Positions 43,425 through 51,153 of a stretch of 64,000 nucleotides of DNA are shown here, piece after piece (within the stretch, counting starts at the first letter, position 1; each line of letters opens with the position of its first letter). A program made the translations under genes and the position numbers. The DNA comes from Alistipes sp. Zagget8 (GTDB taxonomy: Bacteria > Bacteroidota > Bacteroidia > Bacteroidales > Rikenellaceae): NCBI GenBank assembly GCA_001941065.1, contig MSHJ01000015.1, positions 62,001 to 126,000 of the forward strand. Reading direction: 5' to 3'. The notes under the pieces are model-generated. The model searched no databases. It saw only the letters and a list, made by a program, of their open reading frames with translations, and was not told the DNA's origin.

Positions 43425-43448
43425 TATATCGTATTAAGCGTTTGTGTG

Positions 43449-44528
43449 TCAGTCTTCGATGATCGCCGTGATCCGCAGGCGCCGCATCGGCCGCACGGGG
43501 TCGTTGGTCACCACCACGAGATGCTCGGTCAGGACGCCGAAATCCTGCGTCCCGGGGTCGAGGAGCACCTCCGCCCGGAACGAATCTCCCGGGGCCACCT
43601 TCCGGCCCGGCGCGAGCGTCGTGGCGATGTGTCCCTCGCCCTCCACGGCCCGCACGATCAGCTCCGCGTCGCCCGTGTTCGAGAGCGTGAACGTCAGCTT
43701 CCGCCGGGGACCCGTGTGCTTCACCGGGCCAAATTTAAGGATATTTTCCGAAAATTCGCTCCTCGGGGCTTTTTGTGCCGCGTCTGCGGGCCTCGGGTCC
43801 ACGCCGATGCCGTGCGTGACGATCGTCGTGCCGTTGCTGCGGCCGTCCGTCACGACCTCCAGCGCATCGCGCAGGGTGCCGTAGCGGGGCTTGTCGGCCG
43901 GGATGAGGTAGGAAAAGTTAATCTCGCCCCGCTCGCCCGGCGCGATCCGCTGCGGGGCGTCGACGCGGAGCAGGCCGCTCTCGCTCTGCGGACGCAGGGA
44001 GAGCCGGACCGTGCGGTCCGAGGCGTTGGCATAGCCGATCGATCCCTGCACCGGCTGTCCCTGATATATATAGGAGAAGGCGTTCAGCGTCGAGGCCAGC
44101 CGTAGGCCCCCGCCGGCATCGACCGGGTAGAGTTCTTCGAGGCTCTTTTCGCGCGGCGTGACGTTGCCCTGTACGGTGATCGACGCGACCTTTTTTCGCT
44201 CATTCGAATAGACCCACAACTCCTTGGTGAACGTGCCGGGGCGGTTCATGGGGTCGTAAGTCACCGTCACCTGCGTCTTGCCGCCCGGGGTGATCGGCTG
44301 CCGGGAGAATTCGGGCACCGTGCAGCCGCAGGAGGTCACCACGTCGAGAATCACCAGCGGCTTGTCGCCGCGGTTGACGCCCGTGAAGGTGTGGCTGACA
44401 CGGCCGTCGCTTTCGCGGATCGTGCCGAAATCCCAGGTGTCGGGTTCGAAGACCAGCCGGGCCTGTGCGGCGGCGGAAAAAACGGCGAACGCCGCGAAGA
44501 TGAGGAGTATGGTTTGTTTTGCTGACAT
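43449..44528 (-). CDS. Secreted DUF1573 protein
   Basis: 359 residues with signal peptide MSAKQTILLIFAAFAVFSAAAQA. DUF1573 (about 24-125) has FGTIRESDGRVSHTFTGVNRGDKPLVILDVVTSCGCTVPEFS, including the conserved CGC. Two further Ig-like beta domains follow (about 150-245 and 260-355). Probably periplasmic or surface-exposed; function unknown. ATG at 44528 follows a TATCTTTG box at 44552-44559; upstream nfnA is 24 nt downstream of its stop. Confidence 0.88.
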   Translation of the reverse strand: MSAKQTILLIFAAFAVFSAAAQARLVFEPDTWDFGTIRESDGRVSHTFTGVNRGDKPLVILDVVTSCGCTVPEFSRQPITPGGKTQVTVTYDPMNRPGTFTKELWVYSNERKKVASITVQGNVTPREKSLEELYPVDAGGGLRLASTLNAFSYIYQGQPVQGSIGYANASDRTVRLSLRPQSESGLLRVDAPQRIAPGERGEINFSYLIPADKPRYGTLRDALEVVTDGRSNGTTIVTHGIGVDPRPADAAQKAPRSEFSENILKFGPVKHTGPRRKLTFTLSNTGDAELIVRAVEGEGHIATTLAPGRKVAPGDSFRAEVLLDPGTQDFGVLTEHLVVVTNDPVRPMRRLRITAIIED

Positions 44529-44551
44529 CGGTTCGGTTGTTGTGGAACGCA

Positions 44552-44559
44552 CAAAGATA
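44552..44559 (-). promoter_or_regulatory. -7 box of the DUF1573-nfnA-nfnB unit
   Basis: TATCTTTG on the minus strand, 23 nt before the ATG at 44528. Confidence 0.6.
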
Positions 44560-44652
44560 CTTTTTTTACGAAAAATTCGTGCAATAATTTTGCAGGAATG
44601 AATTTTTGACCTATATTTGCACTCCGAAACGGTCCCAGTACCGCTTTCGAAT

Positions 44653-44726
44653 GCCTGAATAGCTCAGTTGGTTAGAGCACATGACTGTTAATCATGGGGT
44701 CCTAGGTTCAAGTCCTTGTTCAGGCG
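44653..44726 (+). tRNA. tRNA-Asn (GTT)
   Basis: Acceptor GCCTGAA/TTCAGGC pairs fully; D arm GCTC/GAGC; anticodon arm ATGAC-TGTTAAT-CAT with anticodon GTT. The T stem CTAGG/CCTTG has one T-T mismatch. CCA is not encoded. Confidence 0.93.
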
Positions 44727-44845
44727 CAGATGCGCGAGGGTTGCGTAAAGGTTCTTTCAATAAAACGCCTGCAGGGGCCGTCTTGAAAAAGAGGGTTCGT
44801 AGGGTAGTCGGAAGATTGCCTTTTGCAGTCCCAAGCCATTTTTAG

Positions 44846-44920
44846 GGGAGCTTAGCTCAGCTGGTTCAGAGCGTCTGCCTTACAAGCAGAGGGTCGGGGG
44901 TTCGAATCCCTCAGCTCCCA
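44846..44920 (+). tRNA. tRNA-Val (TAC), copy 1
   Basis: Acceptor GGGAGCT/AGCTCCC, loop CTTACAA with anticodon TAC, T arm GGGGG-TTCGAAT-CCCTC-like. It is identical to the copy at 45006. The 119 nt before it (44727-44845) hold nothing I can name. Confidence 0.95.
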
Positions 44921-44921
44921 C

Positions 44922-44952
44922 AAAGCCACCGTAGGATAAGGGTGGCTTTTTT
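44922..44952 (+). terminator. Terminator after tRNA-Val copy 1
   Basis: GCCACC / GGTGGC stem with T6. Confidence 0.75.
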
Positions 44953-45005
44953 GTCGGCCTTGCGGCCGCCTCTATATTTCCACTTTCCCGCAAGGGAGAG
45001 TCTTC

Positions 45006-45080
45006 GGGAGCTTAGCTCAGCTGGTTCAGAGCGTCTGCCTTACAAGCAGAGGGTCGGGGGTTCGAATCCCTCAGCTCCCA
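45006..45080 (+). tRNA. tRNA-Val (TAC), copy 2
   Basis: Same 75 nt as copy 1; the cluster therefore has a recent duplication that includes a terminator-like spacer. Confidence 0.95.
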
Positions 45081-45089
45081 CAAGGTTAC

Positions 45090-45114
45090 AACCATCTCGG
45101 AAGATGGTTTTTTT
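45090..45114 (+). terminator. Terminator after tRNA-Val copy 2
   Basis: ACCATCT-cgg-AAGATGGT stem with T7. Confidence 0.7.
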
Positions 45115-45119
45115 ATGCA

Positions 45120-45194
45120 GGGAGCATAGCTCAGTTGGTTTAGAGCGCCTGCTCGACAAGCAGGAGGTCTGCGGTTCAAATCCGCATGTTCCCA
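45120..45194 (+). tRNA. tRNA-Val (GAC) with unusual C33
   Basis: Acceptor GGGAGCA/TGTTCCC, T arm GCGG-TTCAAAT-CCGC, anticodon stem CCTGC/GCAGG enclosing TCGACAA. This puts anticodon GAC at 34-36 but C at position 33, where nearly all tRNAs have U. CCA is encoded at 45195-45197. All stems pair, so it looks functional. Confidence 0.85.
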
Positions 45195-45200
45195 CCAACG

Positions 45201-45237
45201 AAAAACGCCTTTCGGGACTCTCCCGAGAGGCGTTTTT
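45201..45237 (+). terminator. Terminator after the tRNA cluster
   Basis: AAAAACGCCT...AGGCGTTTTT with inner pair TCGGG/CCCGA; strong and symmetric. Confidence 0.8.
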
Positions 45238-45266
45238 GTGTCCAGAACCTTATTCCGGAACTGTCT

Positions 45267-46139
45267 ATGAATACCATTTGGATCGTATTGCCCATTCTCA
45301 TCGTGCTGATGTTCCAGCTCGGGATCGAACTCGACCGACGCGCCTTCGCCGGGGTGTTCCGACGCCCGGCGGCTGTCGTCGCGGGGCTGGCCGGGCAGCT
45401 TCTGGCCCTGCCGCTCATCGCTTTCGGCGTGGCGCTGGCCTTTCGCCTGCCGCCCGTCTGGTTCATGGGGCTGATGCTGATCGCCTGCTGCCCCGGCGGC
45501 AGTTCGTCGAATGTCTTTTCGATGCTGGCGAAAGGCGATGTGGCCCTTTCGGTGACGCTCACCGCCCTGAGCAGTGTGATTACGCTCTTCACGATTCCGC
45601 TGGTGATGGGATTTGCCGCACGGTTCGTCTCCGTGCATGCGGATGCGGCGATCGACCTGCCGGCGGGGAAGCTGCTGGTCCAGAATATCGTCCTGTTTTT
45701 TCTGCCGATGGCCGCGGGTATGGCTTTCCGGCATTGGCGGCCCGCCGCGGCGCGGCGTGTGCACGGTTTGCTGGGACGCGTGGCGTTTCCGGCGCTGATG
45801 CTGCTGGCTGCGGTCTTCTTCGTGCAGTACGCCGGCACCATTCTGAAAAACCTCGGGACGCTGGGAGCGGCCGCCGGGGTGCTGATTCTGCTGGCTATGG
45901 GCGCCGGGTCGCTGTTGTCCCGGGCGTTCGGACTGCGGAAGGCCGCGCGAAGAACCATCGTCATCGAGGTCGGGATGCAGAACGCCGCGCAGGCCATCGC
46001 CATCGCCGCTTCGCCGCTGATCTTCGACAACGGCGAGATGGCTGTTCCGGCCATCGTCTACGCCCTCGTGATGAATGTCGTCCTGCTCGCCTATCTGAAA
46101 TTACTGCCGAAATATTCCGGCGAAACGGTGGCGGATTAG
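45267..46139 (+). CDS. Bile acid:sodium symporter family (BASS) transporter
   Basis: 290 residues, about nine or ten helices. CCPGGSSSNVFSMLAKGDVALSVTLTALSS and EVGMQNAAQAIAIA are the two crossed-helix sodium-binding motifs of the family. The cargo cannot be told from sequence; bacterial members carry bile acids, keto acids or other organic anions. ATG at 45267 starts at MNTIWIVLPILIVLMFQLG; the upstream part of the frame lies in the tRNA and terminator. Confidence 0.9.
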   Translation: MNTIWIVLPILIVLMFQLGIELDRRAFAGVFRRPAAVVAGLAGQLLALPLIAFGVALAFRLPPVWFMGLMLIACCPGGSSSNVFSMLAKGDVALSVTLTALSSVITLFTIPLVMGFAARFVSVHADAAIDLPAGKLLVQNIVLFFLPMAAGMAFRHWRPAAARRVHGLLGRVAFPALMLLAAVFFVQYAGTILKNLGTLGAAAGVLILLAMGAGSLLSRAFGLRKAARRTIVIEVGMQNAAQAIAIAASPLIFDNGEMAVPAIVYALVMNVVLLAYLKLLPKYSGETVAD

Positions 46140-46150
46140 TCCCGATCGGC

Positions 46151-46158
46151 TATCTTTG
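46151..46158 (+). promoter_or_regulatory. -7 box of the TonB-dependent receptor gene
   Basis: TATCTTTG ends 4 nt before the ATG, so the transcript would be leaderless or nearly so. Confidence 0.5.
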
Positions 46159-46162
46159 CCCT

Positions 46163-48544
46163 ATGAAACTCCTGAAAGTTGCGATGTTGTGCCTGTGTCT
46201 GTCGGCGGCGTCCGCCGTGCGGGGACAGCAGGAAACCTATGCCCTCGGCGGACGGGTGATCGACCGCCTGACCCGCCGCCCCGTGGCCTATGCCGCCGTG
46301 GTGCTGGCCGGGCAGGAGCAGAAGGGCGCTTCGACCGATTCGCTGGGGCGGTTCCGCATCGAGCGGGTGAAGCCCGGCATCTGGCGGCTGGCGGTCTCGT
46401 CGGTGGGCTACAAGAGCATTACGACGCCTGAATACATGGTCTCCGCGGCCACGCCCTTCATCGAGGTCGAACTGGAGGAGGATGCCGAACGGCTGGAGGC
46501 TGTGACGGTCCGTCCCTCGCCGTTCCGGGCCACGGTGGAGAGTCCCGTGAGCCTGAAGGTGATCGGCCTGCAGGAGATCGAGAAGAGTCCCGGTTCGAAC
46601 CGCGACGTGTCGCGCATCGTGCGTTCGTATCCCGGCGTGGCCTTTTCGCCCGTGGGCTACCGCAACGACCTGATCGTGCGCGGAGGAGGTCCCTCGGAGA
46701 ACCGCTTTTACATGGACGGAATCGAGATTCCTAACATCAACCACTTCGCCACGCAGGGTGCCACGGGCGGTCCGGTGAGCATCGTCAATGCCGACCTCGT
46801 GCGCGAGATCAGTTTCTATACGGGGGCTTTCCCCGCCGACCGCGCCGGGGCGCTGAGCTCGGTGTTGGATTTTAAACTCCGCGACGGCAACGCCGAAAAG
46901 CAGACCTTCAAGGCCACGCTGGGGGCTTCGGAGGTGGGCGTGAGCGGCAGCGGACACATCGGCGACAAGACGACTTACCTGTTTTCGCTTCGCCAGTCCT
47001 ACCTGCAGTTGCTGTTCAAGATGCTGGGGCTTCCGTTCCTGCCCAACTACATCGACGGGCAGGTGAAGGTGAAGACGCGGCTTTCGGAGCGCGACGAACT
47101 GACGGTGCTGGCCCTGGCGGGTTTCGACAACATGAAACTCAACGTCGACGAGAAAGGCGAGGATGCCGAATACCTGCTGAGCTACTTGCCCCGCATCCGG
47201 CAGGAGACCTTCACGGTGGGGGCTTCGTGGCGCCACTATGCGGGCCGCCATGTGCAGACCGTGACGCTGAGCCACAACTACCTGAACAACCGCAACCTGA
47301 AATACCTGCGCAACGACTCGTCGTCGGAGGACAACCTGACCCTGCGGCTGCGCTCCGTGGAGCAGAAGACCGCGCTGCGGGTCGAGAACCGTTCTTATCT
47401 GGGTCGCTGGACGGTCCGCGAGGGCGTCGAGGTGAACTATTCCGATTATACGAACCGCACCTTGCAGCGGCTCTACACCGATAAGTCGCAGCTCTCGGAT
47501 TACAACACGCGGCTGGGAATCGTCGGCTGGGGGCTTTTCGCCGGGGCCGAGTACGCTTCGGCCGACAAGCGTTTCACCGCCTCGGCGGGACTGCGGGCCG
47601 ACGGGTGCGACTACTCCGGACGCATGGCCCGGCCGTGGCGCCAGCTCTCGCCGCGGGCGTCGCTCTCCTATGCGCTGGCTCCGGCCTGGTCGGTCAGCGG
47701 CAGCGCGGGACTTTACTACCAGCTGCCGCCCTATACGGCGTTGGGATTCAAGGAGGAGGGTGCGTTGGTCAACGAGTCGCTCGACTATATGCGGGTCGGA
47801 ATTTTCAGCGCGGGCGTCGACTGGCGGCTGCGCGACCGGCTGATCGTTTCGGTCGAGGGATTTTACAAACGCTACGGGGATGTGCCCCTGTCGGTCACGG
47901 ACGGGATTCCGTTGGCCTGCAAAGGCAACGATTACGGCGTGGTGGGCAACGAAGCATTGGTCTCCTCGGCGCAGGGACGCGCCTACGGGGTGGAGGCGAT
48001 GGCCCGCTGGCAGATTCCGGGGCGCGTGAGCGTCGTGGGGTCGGTGACCGTGTTCCGTTCGGAGTACCGCAACGACCGCTCGGCTCCGTGGATCGCTTCG
48101 GCGTGGGACAACCGGTTCGTGGTCAACGTCAGCGGCACTTACGATCTGCCGCGCCACTGGAGCGTCGGGGCGAAGCTGAGCGCCGTGGGCGGTGCGCCCT
48201 ACACGCCTTACGACGAGGAGAAATCGTCGCTCGTCGAGGCGTGGAACGCCCAGGGACGGCCCTATTACGACTATACGCGGTACAACGCCGGGCGGCTCGA
48301 TGCCTTCGCCCAGCTGGACGTGCGCATCGACAAGGTTTTCTATTTCCGCCGCTGTATGCTGGGCATCTATATCGACCTGCAGAATGTCGCCGGGGGAAAA
48401 CTCCGCCAGCCCGATGTGCTGATGTCCACGGGTGAGATCGAGAATCCCGGGGCTTCGGCGTCGGAGCAGCGTTACCGCATGAAGCGCCTCGAACAGGTCA
48501 GCGGCACTTTGCTGCCGTCGCTGGGCGTCACGGTGGAGTTCTGA
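46163..48544 (+). CDS. TonB-dependent receptor
   Basis: Outer-membrane active transporter. 793 residues: signal peptide to about AVRGQ, a carboxypeptidase-regulatory-like domain (about 25-110, GGRVIDRLTRRPVAYAAVVL), a plug (about 120-225, NDLIVRGGGPSENRFYMDGIEIPN), then a 22-strand-type barrel to the C-terminal LGVTVEF. No SusD-like partner is present, so it is not a classical starch-type pair. The substrate is unknown. A B12 riboswitch lies 460 nt downstream but controls the next gene, not this one. Confidence 0.93.
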   Translation: MKLLKVAMLCLCLSAASAVRGQQETYALGGRVIDRLTRRPVAYAAVVLAGQEQKGASTDSLGRFRIERVKPGIWRLAVSSVGYKSITTPEYMVSAATPFIEVELEEDAERLEAVTVRPSPFRATVESPVSLKVIGLQEIEKSPGSNRDVSRIVRSYPGVAFSPVGYRNDLIVRGGGPSENRFYMDGIEIPNINHFATQGATGGPVSIVNADLVREISFYTGAFPADRAGALSSVLDFKLRDGNAEKQTFKATLGASEVGVSGSGHIGDKTTYLFSLRQSYLQLLFKMLGLPFLPNYIDGQVKVKTRLSERDELTVLALAGFDNMKLNVDEKGEDAEYLLSYLPRIRQETFTVGASWRHYAGRHVQTVTLSHNYLNNRNLKYLRNDSSSEDNLTLRLRSVEQKTALRVENRSYLGRWTVREGVEVNYSDYTNRTLQRLYTDKSQLSDYNTRLGIVGWGLFAGAEYASADKRFTASAGLRADGCDYSGRMARPWRQLSPRASLSYALAPAWSVSGSAGLYYQLPPYTALGFKEEGALVNESLDYMRVGIFSAGVDWRLRDRLIVSVEGFYKRYGDVPLSVTDGIPLACKGNDYGVVGNEALVSSAQGRAYGVEAMARWQIPGRVSVVGSVTVFRSEYRNDRSAPWIASAWDNRFVVNVSGTYDLPRHWSVGAKLSAVGGAPYTPYDEEKSSLVEAWNAQGRPYYDYTRYNAGRLDAFAQLDVRIDKVFYFRRCMLGIYIDLQNVAGGKLRQPDVLMSTGEIENPGASASEQRYRMKRLEQVSGTLLPSLGVTVEF

Positions 48545-48568
48545 CGATGCACGATGAAAAATGCAGCA

Positions 48569-48648
48569 TGTCATCCTGAACGTTCGTGAAGGATCTCGAC
48601 GGCGCCCTTTGCTGACCTGAAGATTCTTCGCTGACGCTTAGAATGACA
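48569..48648. repeat. Interspersed imperfect palindrome of the TGTCATCCTGAACG type
   Basis: Ends TGTCATCCTGAACG and CGCTTAGAATGACA are near inverted repeats, with GAAGGATCTCG and AGATTCTTCGCTGA inside. This layout recurs between genes in many bacterial phyla. It is followed by a stretch (48650-48720) without recognisable content. Confidence 0.65.
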
Positions 48649-48730
48649 GCGGGAAGGTATTCAAAATGACCGGAGACGGGCGGATTGCGTGTCAAATTGT
48701 GCATTGTGCATTTTCAGGGGAGCCATGCAC

Positions 48731-48792
48731 AAAAAACAGCAGGGAATCGTCTCGATTGCCTGCTGCCCCCGGAGGTTGCCCTCCTAAAACTA
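48731..48792 (-). ncRNA. Candidate small RNA with intrinsic terminator (minus strand)
   Basis: Minus strand TAAGTTTG (48799-48806) fits a -7 box; about 60 nt on, a long hairpin CAGCAGG-c-AATCG-aga-CGATT-c-CCTGCTG (48737-48765) is followed by T6. A second small hairpin GGAGGgcaaCCTCC lies between. No -33 box is evident. On the plus strand the same bases could be a leader with a 20-codon peptide starting at 48725. The choice of strand rests on the T-run. Confidence 0.35.
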
Positions 48793-48973
48793 CTAACCCA
48801 AACTTAAATAAATGAAGAAACCTCACTGCGGTTGCTGTGCCGCAGCTGATTTAAGTAATCGCAAAGCCCGTGCCAAAGTCGGACGCAGACTGTCCGAAAA
48901 TGGCCGGCAGGGGTTTCGGAGGGCTTTTTGAGCGACTTTGAGGTCCTTCGGGCAAATATTCCGCCGGATTCGC

Positions 48974-49003
48974 TTGCTTCCCGGCGGGAAAAACCTATCT
49001 TTG
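48974..49003 (+). promoter_or_regulatory. Promoter of the B12 riboswitch transcript
   Basis: TTG at 48974-48976, a 19-nt spacer and TATCTTTG at 48996-49003. Transcription would begin near 49010, just at the start of the riboswitch. Confidence 0.75.
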
Positions 49004-49007
49004 TTGC

Positions 49008-49182
49008 CGCAATGGTTTCCCCGCGTGGGGAATTAAAAGGGAATGCCGTGTGAATCGGCAACAGTTCCCGCTGCTGTGAGTCCCGCCCGTCGAGGGCACG
49101 AAGGGATGCGACAATCCGAGCCACTGGTGAAAACCGGGAAGGCGCCGCATCCGGGACGAGTCAGAAGACCTGCCTTGCACGA
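49008..49182 (+). promoter_or_regulatory. Cobalamin riboswitch
   Basis: The conserved core is easy to see: GGAATGCCGTGTGAATCGGC, then CCCGCTGCTGTGAG, CCGAGCCACTGG, GGGAAGGCG and AGTCAGAAGACCTGCC in the family order. The aptamer binds adenosyl- or methylcobalamin and in most cases turns expression off when B12 is plentiful. The next gene is the FISUMP-type lipoprotein at 49437, not a known B12 transporter. Confidence 0.93.
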
Positions 49183-49293
49183 TAGAGTGTTTGCTCCTGC
49201 GGAGAAAGGGAGCGCCTGAAGTCGCCGCCGGCGTTTTTCGTGTGTCCGGGTCTCTTCTTTCGGTTTTCTTTTTCCATCGGTCGCAAACCTCTT

Positions 49294-49401
49294 CGGACAG
49301 ACTTTTTTACGGTCGGATGAGGAAGTTGTCGTCATGCTTTGCCGGGTTTGCGGACCCGGTTCCTGCCTGTGCGGTATGCCGCCGCCGTGAAAGTCTGTCC
49401 G
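49294..49401 (+). other. Structured leader between riboswitch and lipoprotein gene
   Basis: CGGACAGACTTT (49294-49305) and AAAGTCTGTCCG (49390-49401) are a perfect 12-bp inverted repeat. Inside it are CCGGGT/ACCCGG and GCGG/CCGC hairpins. It could be the expression platform of the riboswitch. A 36-codon open stretch (49317-49427) ending just before the lipoprotein ATG has no recognisable features. Confidence 0.45.
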
Positions 49402-49436
49402 TGCCGGACGAAGAACAGACCATTTAAATACAAAGC

Positions 49437-51084
49437 ATGATGAAAAAATTACTTGTGATCTCGGCCTGGGCGCTGTTGCTCGGTGGATGTGAAAGCGATT
49501 CGGGCAAAGGACCGGACGATGTACCCCCCCGCAAATCCCGTCTCCCCGGAACTGGCGCAGAAAATCGAAGACCTTAACGCCGGGCTCGTTACCCTGAAGG
49601 AGCTGGCTGGGGCCATGTCGCGCTCAGCGGTCGGCGCCGTGACCGAAGGCGAAGCCGGAACGCTCATTGCGTTCCGCGACGGCACGGAGGTGACGGTTGC
49701 CTGCGATGCGGGGGCCACGGAGGCGCCGCTGATCGGCATTGCCGACGACGAGGGTGCCTATTACTGGACGCTTGCCGCGGAAAAGGATACGCCGTGGCTG
49801 AAAGACGCTGCGGGAGCGAAACTGCCCGTTTCGGGCCCCGTGCCGGTGACGGGCCGCGACGACGACGGTTTCTGGACCGTGACGACGGATGCCGCCGTGA
49901 CGCCGTGGCGGATCGTGGACGCTGCCGGAGAGCCCATAGAGGCTTCCGAGGAGGTGCGGGTAGCTTTGTTCCGCTCGGTGTCGGCCGCCGAGGGCCGTGT
50001 GACGGTCGCGCTGGCCGGCGGCGGGGAGCTTTCGGTGGCGAAGATCGACAATCTGAGCGCCGCGGGGACGGCCAACTGCTATGTCGTGTCGGTTCCGGGG
50101 ACCTATGCGTTCAGCGCGAAGGTGCGCGGCAACGGCGCGGGTGAGGCGGCTTCGGCGGGTTTCGACCCGGCGATCGAGATCACGGACGGCATGAAGGCCG
50201 ACTGGGTGTGGACTGACCGGGAAGGGTTAGTTTCGGACGTTACACTCGACAAGAAGTCCGGGGAGATCGTCTTCACGGTCGGCGAGGGCCGGGGCAACAC
50301 GCTGGTCGCCCTTGTGCGGGAGGGCGCGATTGTGTGGAGCTGGCACATCTGGGTGACCGACGCCCCGCAAACGATGGCTTACGAAAACGGCGCGGTCTTT
50401 ATGGACCGCAACTTAGGTGCCGTGGGAACGACTGTCGGCGGTACGGATGCTTACGGCATGTATTACCAATGGGGCCGCAAAGACCCGTTCTACTGGGGTG
50501 TAAAAACCGAAACCTCGGCCAACGCTTTCCTGGAAGCAAAGGACAATACGACCGTCAATCCGGCTTATCCGGAGCTGACCTGGACGATCGACAAGACTGC
50601 CGCGACCGTGGAGACCGCCGCTGCAAATCCCCTGACATTCTACAATGCAAAGGTCGGGACGGGTTATGACTGGCTGGCGAAGCCGAATGCAAAACTATGG
50701 GGAGAGACCAAGACCCTAAACGATCCATGCCCTCCGGGATACCGGATTCCCGGAATTGATGCGTGGGAGAACCTGAGTTCGGGCCGCCAGTACATCGACG
50801 GTGTATCGATTTGGGATGGAGCGAATTACGGAATGACCTATACGTATAACGGGCAGACGACCTGGTATCCTGCACAGGGATACCGCAGTTACAGTACGGG
50901 CGCCATCGTGGGTCTGCGCTCCACGACGGGCGGTTCGGGCGCATATTGGTCGACGGATACGTCCACGACGGGCAAATCCTATTACCTGTTTTTCCGCAGC
51001 AAACTCTCCAGCAGCGGTTCGATCAACCCCGAGGGGGACAAAGAACGTTCTTGGGGTTACTCGGTGCGCTGCTGCAAGGAGTAG
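49437..51084 (+). CDS. FISUMP-type surface lipoprotein, out of frame at a C7 tract
   Basis: The leader MMKKLLVISAWALLLGGCESD has a perfect lipobox (Cys18) but is read into a stop at 49575-49577 after 46 codons. The body (from SPELAQKIEDL, near residue 33) is open in the +1 frame to 51084. The switch point is seven C at 49524-49530: six or nine C would join leader and body as DDVPPANPVSPEL. The body has Ig-like regions and a C-terminal FISUMP domain (MDRNLGA, YGMYYQWGRKDPF, CPPGYRIP, WGYSVRCCKE). Downstream of a B12 riboswitch. Phase variation, mutation or a sequencing error could explain it. Confidence 0.85.
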
Positions 51085-51105
51085 CACACCCTTATAATGA
51101 ACAAA

Positions 51106-51135
51106 GGCAGGGCCCGTTGCGGGACCCTGCCTTTT
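51106..51135. terminator. Terminator between the lipoprotein gene and purB
   Basis: GGCAGGG-cCCG-ttg-CGG-gaCCCTGCC, followed by TTTTGCTTTT; genes converge here. Confidence 0.75.
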
Positions 51136-51153
51136 GCTTTTCAGGCGGACGGC

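Noticed and set aside
44653..45197. tRNA-linked integration site for the recombinase
   Set aside because: No 3' tRNA fragment duplicated near 15.9-17.4 kb was noticed; the two are 27 kb apart.
48569..48648. Small RNA gene
   Set aside because: It matches a widespread interspersed palindrome found between genes in many bacteria, so it is listed as a repeat only.
49191..49427. A 78-codon frame between riboswitch and lipoprotein
   Set aside because: It overlaps the hairpins of the leader and shows no recognisable features; it was not scored as a gene.
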